Positions 15,057 through 23,006 of a stretch of 34,738 bases of DNA are shown in pieces. Numbering within the stretch: position 1 is the stretch's first letter; each line of letters begins with the position of its first letter. The translations under genes and the position numbers were made by a program. The notes under the pieces were generated by a model, which was not told the DNA's origin, made no database searches, and saw only the letters and a program-made list of their open reading frames with translations. Source of the DNA: JBCBJZ01 sp038522635. Its GTDB lineage: Bacteria; Pseudomonadota; Alphaproteobacteria; Rhizobiales; Hyphomicrobiaceae. The DNA is taken from positions 1 through 34,738 of the forward strand of contig JBCBJZ010000017.1 of assembly GCA_038522635.1 (NCBI GenBank). Direction: 5' to 3'.

Positions 15057-15195
15057 GGGTGACCTGACTTGGCAAGGTGAGAGCAGCAAAGGCGTGAACC
15101 GGAAACCTGACACGCTCAGCGGACGCTAGCCCTTGTTAAGCGCGGTGCCAAGCGGACCTCACTGAGGACGGCAAGGACGTCGCGTCGCGCGTGTC

Positions 15196-15585
15196 TCAGG
15201 TCGGCTCAATCGGCCACTGCGTCGCCAGATCATCGAGGCCCGCGCGGATCAGATCGCGCAAGGCGTCCTCGTTGAGGTCGGCAAGCTTGTTCGCGGTATA
15301 ACAGGCCTTCCCCGCCTTGTGCTTGCCGAGCCGCGCGGTGATCGCATCGAAGGTCGCGTAGCCCGGCGAAATGTAGATGGAGATGCCGCGCGAACGCAGG
15401 GCGAAGCCGGTCGCGAACCAGATCCCCTTGCGCCCTGATTTATACGTGTAGTGGTAGCGCCCGTAGCCGACGATCCCATCCCAGTCCTGGGGCTTAAAGC
15501 CGGTCACATCTTGGAAGATCACATCGAGCTGTTGCGCCTGCACGCGTCGCGCCTCAGGTTCGATGTTGTCGAAGTTAACGGCCAT
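15196..15585 (-). CDS. DUF1801 (YdhG-like) protein
   Basis: A 129-residue cytosolic protein with the DUF1801 pattern: GIVGYGRYHYTYKSGRKGIW, FATGFALRSRGISIYISPGY, then LGKHKAGKACYTANKLADLN near the end. The fold is a known small alpha/beta unit with no assigned reaction. ATG 15585 has AGGGG 5 bases before it, while the upstream ATG (15600) has no recognisable ribosome site, so I take 15585. It lies 33 bp after the DUF3500 gene and probably shares its transcript. Confidence 0.88.
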   Translation of the reverse strand: MAVNFDNIEPEARRVQAQQLDVIFQDVTGFKPQDWDGIVGYGRYHYTYKSGRKGIWFATGFALRSRGISIYISPGYATFDAITARLGKHKAGKACYTANKLADLNEDALRDLIRAGLDDLATQWPIEPT

Positions 15586-15618
15586 GTCGCCCCTCGTCAT
15601 CGCGATGTCGGTGGGCGC

Positions 15619-16635
15619 TTACGCCGGCCGACCGAGCGTGTTGCCAAGGTCGTGGTAGATCGGATGCAAATGCTGCGCGCGCCGATCGATACAGCCCAAC
15701 TCGATCACGAACTGATCGGCGATGATGCGGTAACCGAACGAGCGGCCTTCGACGTTGGGGCCATACCAGGCGAAATGCGCGCCCGCCATGTCGGCCTTGG
15801 CCAGCCGACTTTTTTGCGCATCACGCAGCGCGCCCGCGTAAGGCGCGATTGCATAGGTTTCGACCAACCGCTGCAAGAGATCGCGCTGGCCCGTTGTCAT
15901 GTCGGATACGGGTAGGCCGACAGGCGCCGTGTTGGCACGCTCGCGCCCCGCGTAGGAGACGATGTTGAAGAGGTGGCGGGCGCGAACGCGTGCGCGCGCC
16001 TGCAGCGAAGGTGTGAGGTCGCGCTGGATCTGCCGTGCGAGCCGCTCCTCTTCATCGAGCGTGATGAGACCGCGGTGGCGCCCGCTCTTCACTTGGTTGG
16101 GGAGGGCTGCGAAGGCGGCCGGCGTGACCGAGACGACCGCGCCATCGACCACAGCGAACGACAGCGACAGGTGATGACCTTCAAGCCGCAAGCCCCATGC
16201 GCCGCGGACGTCCGGCTTACCGAACAGCGCGAAGGAAAAGCGCTTGGATGAACGCCGTCCTCGCCCGTTGCCGGCCGCTGCGAGGATGTCCTGCAGCAAC
16301 ATCACGTTGCGCGCCTTTTCCAGTCCCTCCGGCGACAACACCGCCGCCATCACATTCCAAGCGGCGTTCTGTTGGTCGCGGGACATCTGTTCAAGCCGCA
16401 GCCCGGGCTTGATGAAGCCGCCAACGCCAAAATAAGTCCAGTCGCGCCATTCCCGGCCGTCCCACGCAAAGCGCATCGCCGCGCGTTGCTCGGGCCTAAG
16501 GCGGGACAAAAGCGTCTGCACGCGGGCGATCAAATCGGCGGCGGGCGCCAAAGCGGCAAGTGAAGCTTGGGGCGTTGTTGCGGCTTGAGCGGTCGGGCGG
16601 CGCGACGATGCATACGGTGAAGACGACGAGACCAT
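15619..16635 (-). CDS. DUF3500 protein
   Basis: A 338-residue protein matching DUF3500 across most of its length: MRFAWDGREWRDWTYFGV near the start, LRLEQMSRDQQNAAWNVMAA, FALFGKPDVRGAWGLRLEGH followed by HLSLSF, LDEEERLARQIQRDLTP, and GLPVSDMTTGQRDLLQRLVE. Many DUF3500 proteins carry a signal peptide; this one begins with a Ser/Ala/Thr-rich segment and no clear hydrophobic core. GGAG precedes ATG 16635. The family's function is unknown. It is 130 bp downstream of the sugar-acid dehydratase on the same strand. Confidence 0.9.
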   Translation of the reverse strand: MVSSSSPYASSRRPTAQAATTPQASLAALAPAADLIARVQTLLSRLRPEQRAAMRFAWDGREWRDWTYFGVGGFIKPGLRLEQMSRDQQNAAWNVMAAVLSPEGLEKARNVMLLQDILAAAGNGRGRRSSKRFSFALFGKPDVRGAWGLRLEGHHLSLSFAVVDGAVVSVTPAAFAALPNQVKSGRHRGLITLDEEERLARQIQRDLTPSLQARARVRARHLFNIVSYAGRERANTAPVGLPVSDMTTGQRDLLQRLVETYAIAPYAGALRDAQKSRLAKADMAGAHFAWYGPNVEGRSFGYRIIADQFVIELGCIDRRAQHLHPIYHDLGNTLGRPA

Positions 16636-16765
16636 GGGGGGCTCCTTCGTTGACCATTGTTGTCGACGTGGGGGCGCGCCTGGCCACCGCCAAGGGCTGC
16701 GACCGCACGCCCTCACGCGAAGGCAGCGACGTCTGTAACGCTCAGCCGACCTTATTGAGCCGGCC

Positions 16766-18316
16766 TCACATCACCGCACCGATCTGCCAGGGCACGAACT
16801 CGTTGTCGCCATAGCCTAACGCTTCCGATTTCGACCGCGCACCCGATGCCACCTTCGTGATCACGTCCAGGATTTCGCGGGCCTTCTCGTCGATCGACAC
16901 ACCGTCGATAACATCCCCGCAGTTGATGTCCATGTCATCGGGCATACGCGCGTAAAGCGCTGAGTTGGTGGCAAGCTTGATCGACGGTGCCGGCTTGTAT
17001 CCGAACGCTGATCCGCGCCCGGTGGTGAAGCACACGATGTTGCAGCCGGCCGCGACCTGGCCCGTGACGGACGCAGGGTCATAGCCGGGGCTGTCCATGA
17101 AGACGAAGCCACGGCTGTCCACGCGTTCAGCGTATTTGTAGACGCCGCGCAGGGTCGTGCTGCCCCCTTTGGCGGCTGCGCCGAGTGATTTCTCCAGGAT
17201 GGTCGTCAACCCGCCCGCCTTGTTGCCCGGAGACGGGTTGTTGTTCATGTTGCCGCGATTGCGCTGCGTGTAGTCCTCCCACCAGTGGATCAGATCGACC
17301 AGCTTGCGCCCGGTCGCCTCGTCCTTGGCGCGCCGCGTCAGAAGGTGTTCAGCGCCGTAGATTTCAGGTGTCTCCGCAAGAACCCCTGTACCGCCTTGCG
17401 CAACCAGCATGTCCGTGGCTCGCCCGAGCGCTGCGTTGGCGGTGATGCCCGAATAGCCATCCGAGCCGCCGCATTGCAGCGCCACCATAAGCTCGCTCAA
17501 AGGTCGCGGCTCGCGCCTTGCGGCATCGGCCGCTGGCAACATCTCCGCGATCTGTTCCTTCAGCCGATCGATGGTTTTGCGCGTGCCGCCCTCGTCCTGG
17601 ATCGTGGTGGAGCGGAAGCCATCGTGTTCTTCGACGCCATAAGTTTGCTTGAAACGCGCGATCTGGAACATCTCGCATCCCAACCCCACCATCAGCACGC
17701 CTGCCAGATTGGGATGGGTCGCATACCCCCACAGCGTGCGCTGCAACGCTTCATAGCCATCCCCGTCGCCGGCCATGCCGCAGCCCGTGCCGTGGGTGAA
17801 GGCGATCACACCGTCCACGTTCGCGTAGCGTTCAAGCAAACCGGACGCCATCACCTCCTGGGCGGCAAAACGGGCAACGGACGCGGAGCAGTTCACGCTC
17901 GTCAGTACGCCAATGTAGTTGCGTGTGCCGGTGGTGCCGTTCGAGCGACGAAAGCCATCAAACGTGGCAAGCGCCGGCGCCGCTGCCGGATCGAACGCGT
18001 CATCGCGCGCGTCCTTGGCAAAGTCGTAGGCGCGGTCGAAGTCGCCCATCTCCACGTTGTGCGTGTGGACCCAGGCGCCAGGCTCGATCGCCTCGCTGGC
18101 AAAGCCGATGATCTGTCCGAACTTCCGCACCGGCTCACCTTGCGCGATGCCCACCGTCGCCATCTTGTGGCCTTGCGGGATGCGCTCCTGCGGCACCACG
18201 GCGCTGACGGGCTCGCGCCCCCGGATCGCGTCAATCGCGATGATGACGTTGTCCGCCTGATCAAGCCGTAACGTGCGCGGCGCGGCCGCATGGTCTGGCG
18301 TCGTGGTGGTGGTCAT
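16766..18316 (-). CDS. UxaA/GarD-family sugar-acid dehydratase
   Basis: A 516-residue metal-dependent dehydratase of the altronate/galactarate family, which removes water from an aldonic or aldaric acid to give a 2-keto-3-deoxy acid. N-terminal SAF domain at about residues 15-95 (VPQERIPQGHKMATVGIAQGE; VHTHNVEMGDFDRAYDF). The catalytic part has NCSAS, HGTGCGM, QCGGSDGYSGITANAALG, TPEIYGAEHLL, NMNNNPSPGNKAGGL and MDSPGYDPASVTGQVAAGCN, whose Cys and His residues include expected metal ligands. ATG 18316 is preferred; an in-frame extension to 18508 reads as random sequence in the divergent promoter region. It is divergent from the dehydrogenase at 18576. The substrate could be altronate, galactarate or another acid. 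Confidence 0.93.
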   Translation of the reverse strand: MTTTTTPDHAAAPRTLRLDQADNVIIAIDAIRGREPVSAVVPQERIPQGHKMATVGIAQGEPVRKFGQIIGFASEAIEPGAWVHTHNVEMGDFDRAYDFAKDARDDAFDPAAAPALATFDGFRRSNGTTGTRNYIGVLTSVNCSASVARFAAQEVMASGLLERYANVDGVIAFTHGTGCGMAGDGDGYEALQRTLWGYATHPNLAGVLMVGLGCEMFQIARFKQTYGVEEHDGFRSTTIQDEGGTRKTIDRLKEQIAEMLPAADAARREPRPLSELMVALQCGGSDGYSGITANAALGRATDMLVAQGGTGVLAETPEIYGAEHLLTRRAKDEATGRKLVDLIHWWEDYTQRNRGNMNNNPSPGNKAGGLTTILEKSLGAAAKGGSTTLRGVYKYAERVDSRGFVFMDSPGYDPASVTGQVAAGCNIVCFTTGRGSAFGYKPAPSIKLATNSALYARMPDDMDINCGDVIDGVSIDEKAREILDVITKVASGARSKSEALGYGDNEFVPWQIGAVM

Positions 18317-18344
18317 GGCGCTTTCGCATCCCCTAAAGGCTTCT

Positions 18345-18358
18345 AACGGTTGGCCGTT
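18345..18358. promoter_or_regulatory. Operator-like palindrome between uxaA-type gene and the divergent operon
   Basis: AACGGTTGGCCGTT has 5-bp arms AACGG/CCGTT around TTGG, 29 bp before the dehydratase start. Its place in the 259-bp divergent region suits a regulator of both directions, but no regulator gene is nearby and I do not see convincing -10/-35 pairs. Confidence 0.25.
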
Positions 18359-18575
18359 TATGAAAGCGCAAGTTTGGCGTTGGTGCGCCGCGCTTGCAAG
18401 GGCTGCGGCCGCGACGTCGCCCGCTCGCCGCATGAAGGCATACTGGCCGTTCAAGTTCGCACATTTCGCATGGCGCGGACCTGCCCCAGACCGTAACGTT
18501 GCGGCCAATGAAGGCTACGACGTCGCATCCGCATCGACGGACATCGAACGGATACCCAAGGAGGCTTGCGGACCT

Positions 18576-19946
18576 ATGAACCTTCACGCCAAGGCGAAAG
18601 CCCGCGCGCAGGCTGGACGCCCGGTCACAGTCGCTGTCATCGGCGCTGGCAAATTCGGGACGATGTTCCTCACACAGGCACGCACCACCGAAGGCCTGCA
18701 CGTCATGGGCGTCGCCGACCTCAACGTCGAGCGTGCCCGCGCGCAACTCACCATGGCCGCCTGGCCGGCTGCACAAACCGCAGCCCGGTCCCTCGATGAC
18801 GCTTACCGCGATCGCACCACCTACCTGAGCGAGGATGCCTCAGCACTCATTCGCGATCCTCGCGTCGAGGTGATCGTCGAAGCCACCGGCGATCCCGCCA
18901 CCGGCATCGCGTTCTGCCGGCTCGCCATAGAACACGGCAAGCACATCGTCATGGTCAATGTCGAAGCCGACGCGCTGGCAGGGCCGTTGCTCGCGCAACA
19001 GGCGCGCGAGGCGGGCGTGGTCTACAGCCTTGCCTGGGGCGATCAACCTGCCCTCGTGTGCGACCATGTCGACTGGGCGCGCGCTTGCGGCTTTCGCGTG
19101 GTCGCCGCCGGCAAGGGCACCCGCTACCACCCGACCTACCACGCCTCCACGCCCGACACCGTGTTCGACATCCTCGATCGCTACCTCGTCGTGAAGGACC
19201 GCTCCAGCATCAACCCCAAGATGTTCAACTCGTTCGTGGATGGCACCAAGTCGGGCATCGAGATGACGGCGATTTGCAACGCGACCGGCCTTGAAGCGCA
19301 GCACGACGGCCTGAAGTTCCCGCCGGCTTCCCGCTTCGAACACGCCGACATCTGCAAGCCCGAGGCCGATGGCGGCGTGCTTGAAAAGGCCGGCGTGACG
19401 GAGGTGACGTCGTCGCTGAACCGCGATGGCAGCGATGTGGCGCACAACCTGGTGATGGGCACCTACGTTGTCTTCGAAGCGGACCCGGACAACGCCTACG
19501 CGCGCGAATGTTTCGCACAGTATTCGATGCTGCAAGACCGTTCGGGGCGCTACGCGGCCCTCTACCGGCCGATCCATATGATCGGCATGGAGCTTGGCAT
19601 TTCCGTTCTGAGTGCGGCCTTGCGCCAGGAGCCGACGGGCGCGCCGATCGGCTTCACCGCCGATGTGGTCGCGACCGCCAAGCGCGATCTTGCGGCCGGC
19701 GCCACGCTCGATGGCGAAGGCGGCTTTACCGTTTGGGGCAAACAGATGCCGGCGACACGCTCCCTTCAGGAGGGCGCTTTACCGCTCGGGCTTGCGCATG
19801 GCGTACGGTTGAAGCGTGCGGTCAGCGAGGGCGAGGTGGTTGGTTGGGCCGACGTCGACATCGATCGGAGCCGGCTTGATGTGATCACCCGCCGTGAGAT
19901 GGAAGCGGCGTTCGCATCTCCTGTGCCGACGAGCGGTACCGCTTGA
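18576..19946 (+). CDS. COG4091-type NAD(P)-dependent dehydrogenase with C-terminal SAF domain
   Basis: A 456-residue protein built like a predicted homoserine-dehydrogenase relative. The N-terminal Rossmann fold has G23-A-G25-K-F-G28 and the acidic end of beta-2 (VADLN); a central domain runs from about residue 165 (GTRYHPTYHASTPDTVFDIL), and a SAF-like tail follows (VVATAKRDLAAGATLDGEGG). Members often sit in sugar-acid or polyol degradation operons, and their reactions are largely untested. AAGGAGG at 18558-18564 sets ATG 18576; longer in-frame readings run into the upstream region without protein-like features. It is followed after 57 bp by the enolase-superfamily gene. Confidence 0.88.
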   Translation: MNLHAKAKARAQAGRPVTVAVIGAGKFGTMFLTQARTTEGLHVMGVADLNVERARAQLTMAAWPAAQTAARSLDDAYRDRTTYLSEDASALIRDPRVEVIVEATGDPATGIAFCRLAIEHGKHIVMVNVEADALAGPLLAQQAREAGVVYSLAWGDQPALVCDHVDWARACGFRVVAAGKGTRYHPTYHASTPDTVFDILDRYLVVKDRSSINPKMFNSFVDGTKSGIEMTAICNATGLEAQHDGLKFPPASRFEHADICKPEADGGVLEKAGVTEVTSSLNRDGSDVAHNLVMGTYVVFEADPDNAYARECFAQYSMLQDRSGRYAALYRPIHMIGMELGISVLSAALRQEPTGAPIGFTADVVATAKRDLAAGATLDGEGGFTVWGKQMPATRSLQEGALPLGLAHGVRLKRAVSEGEVVGWADVDIDRSRLDVITRREMEAAFASPVPTSGTA

Positions 19947-20003
19947 GCGCTTCCGTTTGCATCGACGAAGCACTTACGGCGAAGCACCACGAGGTGACCT
20001 CAG

Positions 20004-21143
20004 ATGACAGCCATAGCTTCTAACAGCCCTCTAAGCAGCGCCCCGACGGTCACCGCCGTCGACACCTTCGCTCTGCAAATCCCGTTTACCGACGGCAGCG
20101 CCGGCACCGGCCTGATGCCGCAGAAGTGGACCAAACTCGACATCGTGCTGGTGCGCATCACCTGCAGCGACGGGATCGAAGGCTGGGGTGATGCCTTCGC
20201 CTACGCCTGCCGCGCGCCGGTCCAGGCGGCCTTGGACACCATGGTCGCGCCGCTCCTTCTGGGAAGCGCGTGCGACGACGTCGCCGCGGTCAACGCCATG
20301 CTGCAGCGGCGTTTGCATTTGCACGGCCGCTACGGGCTGACGATGTTCGCGATCTCAGCCGTCGACATCGCGCTGTGGGATGCGCACGCCAAACGACTCG
20401 GCCAACCGCTATGCCGCATCTTGACAGACGCGCCGCGCGCACGTGTGGACGCCTACGCCTCGCTCGTGCGCTACGGCACGCCCGACCAGGTGGCGCACTA
20501 CGCGGCGCAAGCGGTGTCGCAGGGTTATCGCACGCTCAAGCTGCACGAGATCGCGGCTGAGACCATCACGGCTGCGCGCAAGGCGATCGGCCCTGACATC
20601 GCGCTGGCTACCGACGTCAATTGCGCGTGGTCTAAGGACGAAGCCGCGACGCTGATCCCGTTGGCGCGCTCGCTCGATCTGCTTTGGGTGGAAGAACCGG
20701 TCTTCCCGCCGGATGATGAACGCGCGCTGGCCGCGCTGCACCGGCAGCACGGTGTCGCGCTCGCGTCGGGCGAGAACGCTTGCACCGCGGTGGAGTTTGC
20801 GCGCCTGATGCCAGCGCTGACCTACCCCCAACCGAGCGTGACCAAGGTCGGCGGCATCACCGAGTGCCTGCACATCATGGCGCTTGCCAAGGATGCCGGC
20901 AAAACGCTGATGCCGCACGCACCCTATTTCGGCCCGGGCTATTGGGCGACGCTGCAGTTGCTCGCCACGCTGAGCCCTGCAAGCTTGCTCGAACGCTTTT
21001 TCATCGAGCCTGAAGCCTTTTGCGGGCGCGCGATCCCGCTGCCGATCGACGGACGCGTCAGCGTGCCCGAGACGCCCGGCATCGGGTTTGAACCCGACCA
21101 CGACGTGATCGAGCGCTACGCGGTGAGAGCAACGAGCACCTAG
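20004..21143 (+). CDS. Enolase-superfamily (mandelate racemase/muconate lactonizing) sugar-acid dehydratase
   Basis: A 379-residue protein with the N-terminal capping domain and TIM-barrel of the superfamily. Metal ligands are D204 (TDVNC), E230 (WVEEPV) and E257 (ASGEN). The barrel strand 2 motif is K179-L-H181, a K-x-H variant, and H305 (MPHAPY) is the general acid/base on strand 7. The Asp that normally partners this His in mandelate-racemase-group enzymes (QPDV) is Ser278 here (QPSV). The likely reaction is dehydration or epimerisation of an acid sugar. GAGG lies 9 bases before ATG. The TAG stop is also the first three bases of repeat A3. Confidence 0.92.
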   Translation: MTAIASNSPLSSAPTVTAVDTFALQIPFTDGSAGTGLMPQKWTKLDIVLVRITCSDGIEGWGDAFAYACRAPVQAALDTMVAPLLLGSACDDVAAVNAMLQRRLHLHGRYGLTMFAISAVDIALWDAHAKRLGQPLCRILTDAPRARVDAYASLVRYGTPDQVAHYAAQAVSQGYRTLKLHEIAAETITAARKAIGPDIALATDVNCAWSKDEAATLIPLARSLDLLWVEEPVFPPDDERALAALHRQHGVALASGENACTAVEFARLMPALTYPQPSVTKVGGITECLHIMALAKDAGKTLMPHAPYFGPGYWATLQLLATLSPASLLERFFIEPEAFCGRAIPLPIDGRVSVPETPGIGFEPDHDVIERYAVRATST

Positions 21144-21245
21144 GGTTCGTCGGCATCGGTTGCCTTAACCGAGGCGCCAGATGGACGGCAAAACATGAGC
21201 TTCGATGCCGGTTCAGCTTCAGCGCAAAGAGGCGAACCGACGCTC
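21141..21245 (+). repeat. Family A two-hairpin repeat, copy A3
   Basis: It starts with TAGGGTTCGTC and contains GATGGACGGCAAAACA, the conserved core shared with copies at 22881 and 34648. Hairpin 1 is GTTCGTC..GATGGAC enclosing CGGTT-GCCTT-AACCG; hairpin 2 is closed by CGGTTC..GAACCG. The inner stem of hairpin 1 differs in sequence from the other copies but still pairs. It fills the gap between two convergent genes and could serve as a terminator for both. Confidence 0.75.
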
Positions 21246-21258
21246 ATCGCCCGTTGCT

Positions 21259-22137
21259 CTAACCGGCGTCCGCATCCTGCAGCAGGCGCGCCAGGTAGGC
21301 ACCGTAGTCGTTCTTGCCAAGCGCCTTGGCTGCCGCCGCAAGCGCGTCACGATCGATCCAACCCTGGTTGAAAGCGATCTCTTCAGGGCAGGCGATCTTC
21401 TGGCCCTGACGGGTCTCAAGGACCTTCACGAACTCCGACGCCTCCAGCAACGAGCGGTGCGTTCCAGCATCGAACCACGCGAAGCCGCGCCCGAGCCGCT
21501 CCACCTCAAGCGTGCCAGCTTCCATGTAGTGCTTGTTCACGTCGGTGATCTCGTATTCGCCCCGGGCCGACGGCTTCAGGCCCCGGGCGATATCGACCAC
21601 CTGCTCGTCGTAGAAGTAGACGCCGATGACGGCCCAGTTCGAACGCGGCGTCTTGGGCTTTTCTTCGATGGAGGTCGCAACGCCTGCCGCATCGAATGAG
21701 ACGACGCCGTAACGCTCCGGATCTTCGACGTGATAGCCGAAGACCCGAGCGCCACGCTCAAGGTCGCCGGCGCGGCGCAGGGCTGCGCTCAGCCCGTGGC
21801 CATAGATGATGTTGTCGCCGAGGATGAGCGCGCATTTTTCACCCGCCACAAAGGACTCACCGATGATGAACGCCTGCGCCAGGCCATCGGGTGAGGGTTG
21901 CTCGGCATAGGAGAAGCGCACGCCGAACTGCCGCCCGGACCCCAGCAGGCGCTCAAAATGCGGTAGATCATGCGGCGTTGAGATGATCAGGATGTCGTTG
22001 ATCCCCGCCAGCATCAGCGATGCGATCGGGTAGTAGATCATCGGCTTGTCGTAGATGGGCAGCAGTTGCTTAGAGATGGTCAGGGTGAGCGGATGCAACC
22101 GCGTCCCCGCACCGCCCGCCAAAATGATGCCCTTCAT
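21259..22137 (-). CDS. rfbA: Glucose-1-phosphate thymidylyltransferase RmlA
   Basis: First step of dTDP-L-rhamnose synthesis: glucose-1-phosphate + dTTP to dTDP-glucose. The 292-residue length is typical. The nucleotidyl motif GIILAGGAGTRLHPLT is at residues 3-18, followed by SKQLLPIYDKPMIYYPIASL; later EKPKTPRSNWAVIGVYFYD, GEYEITDVN and WFDAGTHRSLLEAS. GGAG precedes ATG 22137. It is the last gene of the minus-strand rhamnose/sulfate block, 119 bp after rfbC; that gap has no clear promoter or terminator. Confidence 0.96.
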   Translation of the reverse strand: MKGIILAGGAGTRLHPLTLTISKQLLPIYDKPMIYYPIASLMLAGINDILIISTPHDLPHFERLLGSGRQFGVRFSYAEQPSPDGLAQAFIIGESFVAGEKCALILGDNIIYGHGLSAALRRAGDLERGARVFGYHVEDPERYGVVSFDAAGVATSIEEKPKTPRSNWAVIGVYFYDEQVVDIARGLKPSARGEYEITDVNKHYMEAGTLEVERLGRGFAWFDAGTHRSLLEASEFVKVLETRQGQKIACPEEIAFNQGWIDRDALAAAAKALGKNDYGAYLARLLQDADAG

Positions 22138-22256
22138 CGCTTTGCTCCCACGCTGCAAACCTTACGTTCACCATAGGCGAGCTTTCTCAACATTTCGTAG
22201 GCGTGCGGCTCTGCAGGCCCTCAAATACCCGGAAAAGAGGGCGGGACAAGATAGCT

Positions 22257-22808
22257 TCAGAAGATCGCCTCAAGCTCGGCGAGCTTCGGCTGCTTGCGGT
22301 CCTTGTCTGACAGCACCGCCTCACCGGCTGCCACCGGCCAAGCGATGCCCAATGCCGGATCGTCCCAGGCGAGCCCCTTGTCGTGCCCAGGGCTATAAAG
22401 GCCGCTCACCTTGTAGAGAACTTCCGTGTCAGGTGTGAGGGTGCAAAAGCCGTGGGCGAAGCCGACCGGTACGAACATTTGCGCCCAGTTTTCCGCTGAC
22501 AAGGTCGCGCTGACGTGATGCCCGTAGGTGGCCGAGCCGCGTCGCAAATCGACCGCGACATCGAGGATCGCGCCGCGCAACACGCGTACCAGTTTCGCCT
22601 GCGCATGCGGTGGCGTCTGGAAGTGCAGCCCGCGGACGGTGCCCTGCTGCGCCGACAACGACTGATTGTCCTGCACGAAGGCGACGGGCCCGCAGACCTC
22701 TTCGAACGTCCGCACGTTGAACGTCTCGGAGAAAAACCCGCGCGCGTCGCCAAACTTTTTCGGCGTCATCACCACCACATCGGGGATGGCGAGGCGTTGC
22801 ACATCCAT
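22257..22808 (-). CDS. rfbC: dTDP-4-dehydrorhamnose 3,5-epimerase RmlC
   Basis: Third step of dTDP-L-rhamnose synthesis, a double epimerisation. The 183-residue cupin has the expected opening PDVVVMTPKKFGDARGFFSE, FVQDNQSLS, the catalytic His in RGLHFQTPPHAQAKLVRV, the second His region YGHHVSATLSAENWAQMFVP, then GFAHGFCTLTPDTEVLYKVS. ATG 22808 follows GAGGACG; an upstream in-frame start (22877) would add residues not found in the family. It lies between the cysN/C gene and rfbA; repeat A1 is in the gap before it. Confidence 0.95.
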   Translation of the reverse strand: MDVQRLAIPDVVVMTPKKFGDARGFFSETFNVRTFEEVCGPVAFVQDNQSLSAQQGTVRGLHFQTPPHAQAKLVRVLRGAILDVAVDLRRGSATYGHHVSATLSAENWAQMFVPVGFAHGFCTLTPDTEVLYKVSGLYSPGHDKGLAWDDPALGIAWPVAAGEAVLSDKDRKQPKLAELEAIF

Positions 22809-22880
22809 TGGCTCGTCCTCTCTCAATCTTCGCTGGCCGGGTGCCCGCCGCTCGCTGAAGGCGATCGCGCCGGACAACCA

Positions 22881-22983
22881 TAGAGTTCATCCGTTTCAGG
22901 TGGAATCACTTGAGGCGAAAGAGGAACGGCAAAACAAAAGCTTAGACGTCGGTTCCGCTTCAAGCTGAAGCGAACCGACTCTA
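22881..22983 (+). repeat. Family A two-hairpin repeat, copy A1 (complete)
   Basis: A 103-bp element bounded by TAGAGT (22881) and ACTCTA (22978-22983), themselves inverted. Hairpin 1: CGTTTCAGG-TGGAATCA-CTTGAGGCG, paired throughout if G-U pairs are allowed, inside an outer stem GTTCATC..GAGGAAC (6 of 7). Linker: GGCAAAACAAAAGCTTAGAC. Hairpin 2: CGCTTCA-AGC-TGAAGCG with GGTT..AACC outside. About 81 of 91 positions match copy A2. It lies in the 198-bp gap between cysN/C and rfbC. Confidence 0.85.
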
Positions 22984-23006
22984 GGCCCGCACCTCACGCG
23001 ATGACC

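Noticed and set aside
17285..18271. 328-codon open frame antisense to the UxaA-type gene
   Set aside because: Same kind of shadow; the minus-strand protein has all family motifs and this one has none.
18317..18508. N-terminal extension of the UxaA-type protein
   Set aside because: It covers the divergent promoter region and reads as random sequence; the family starts near ATG 18316.
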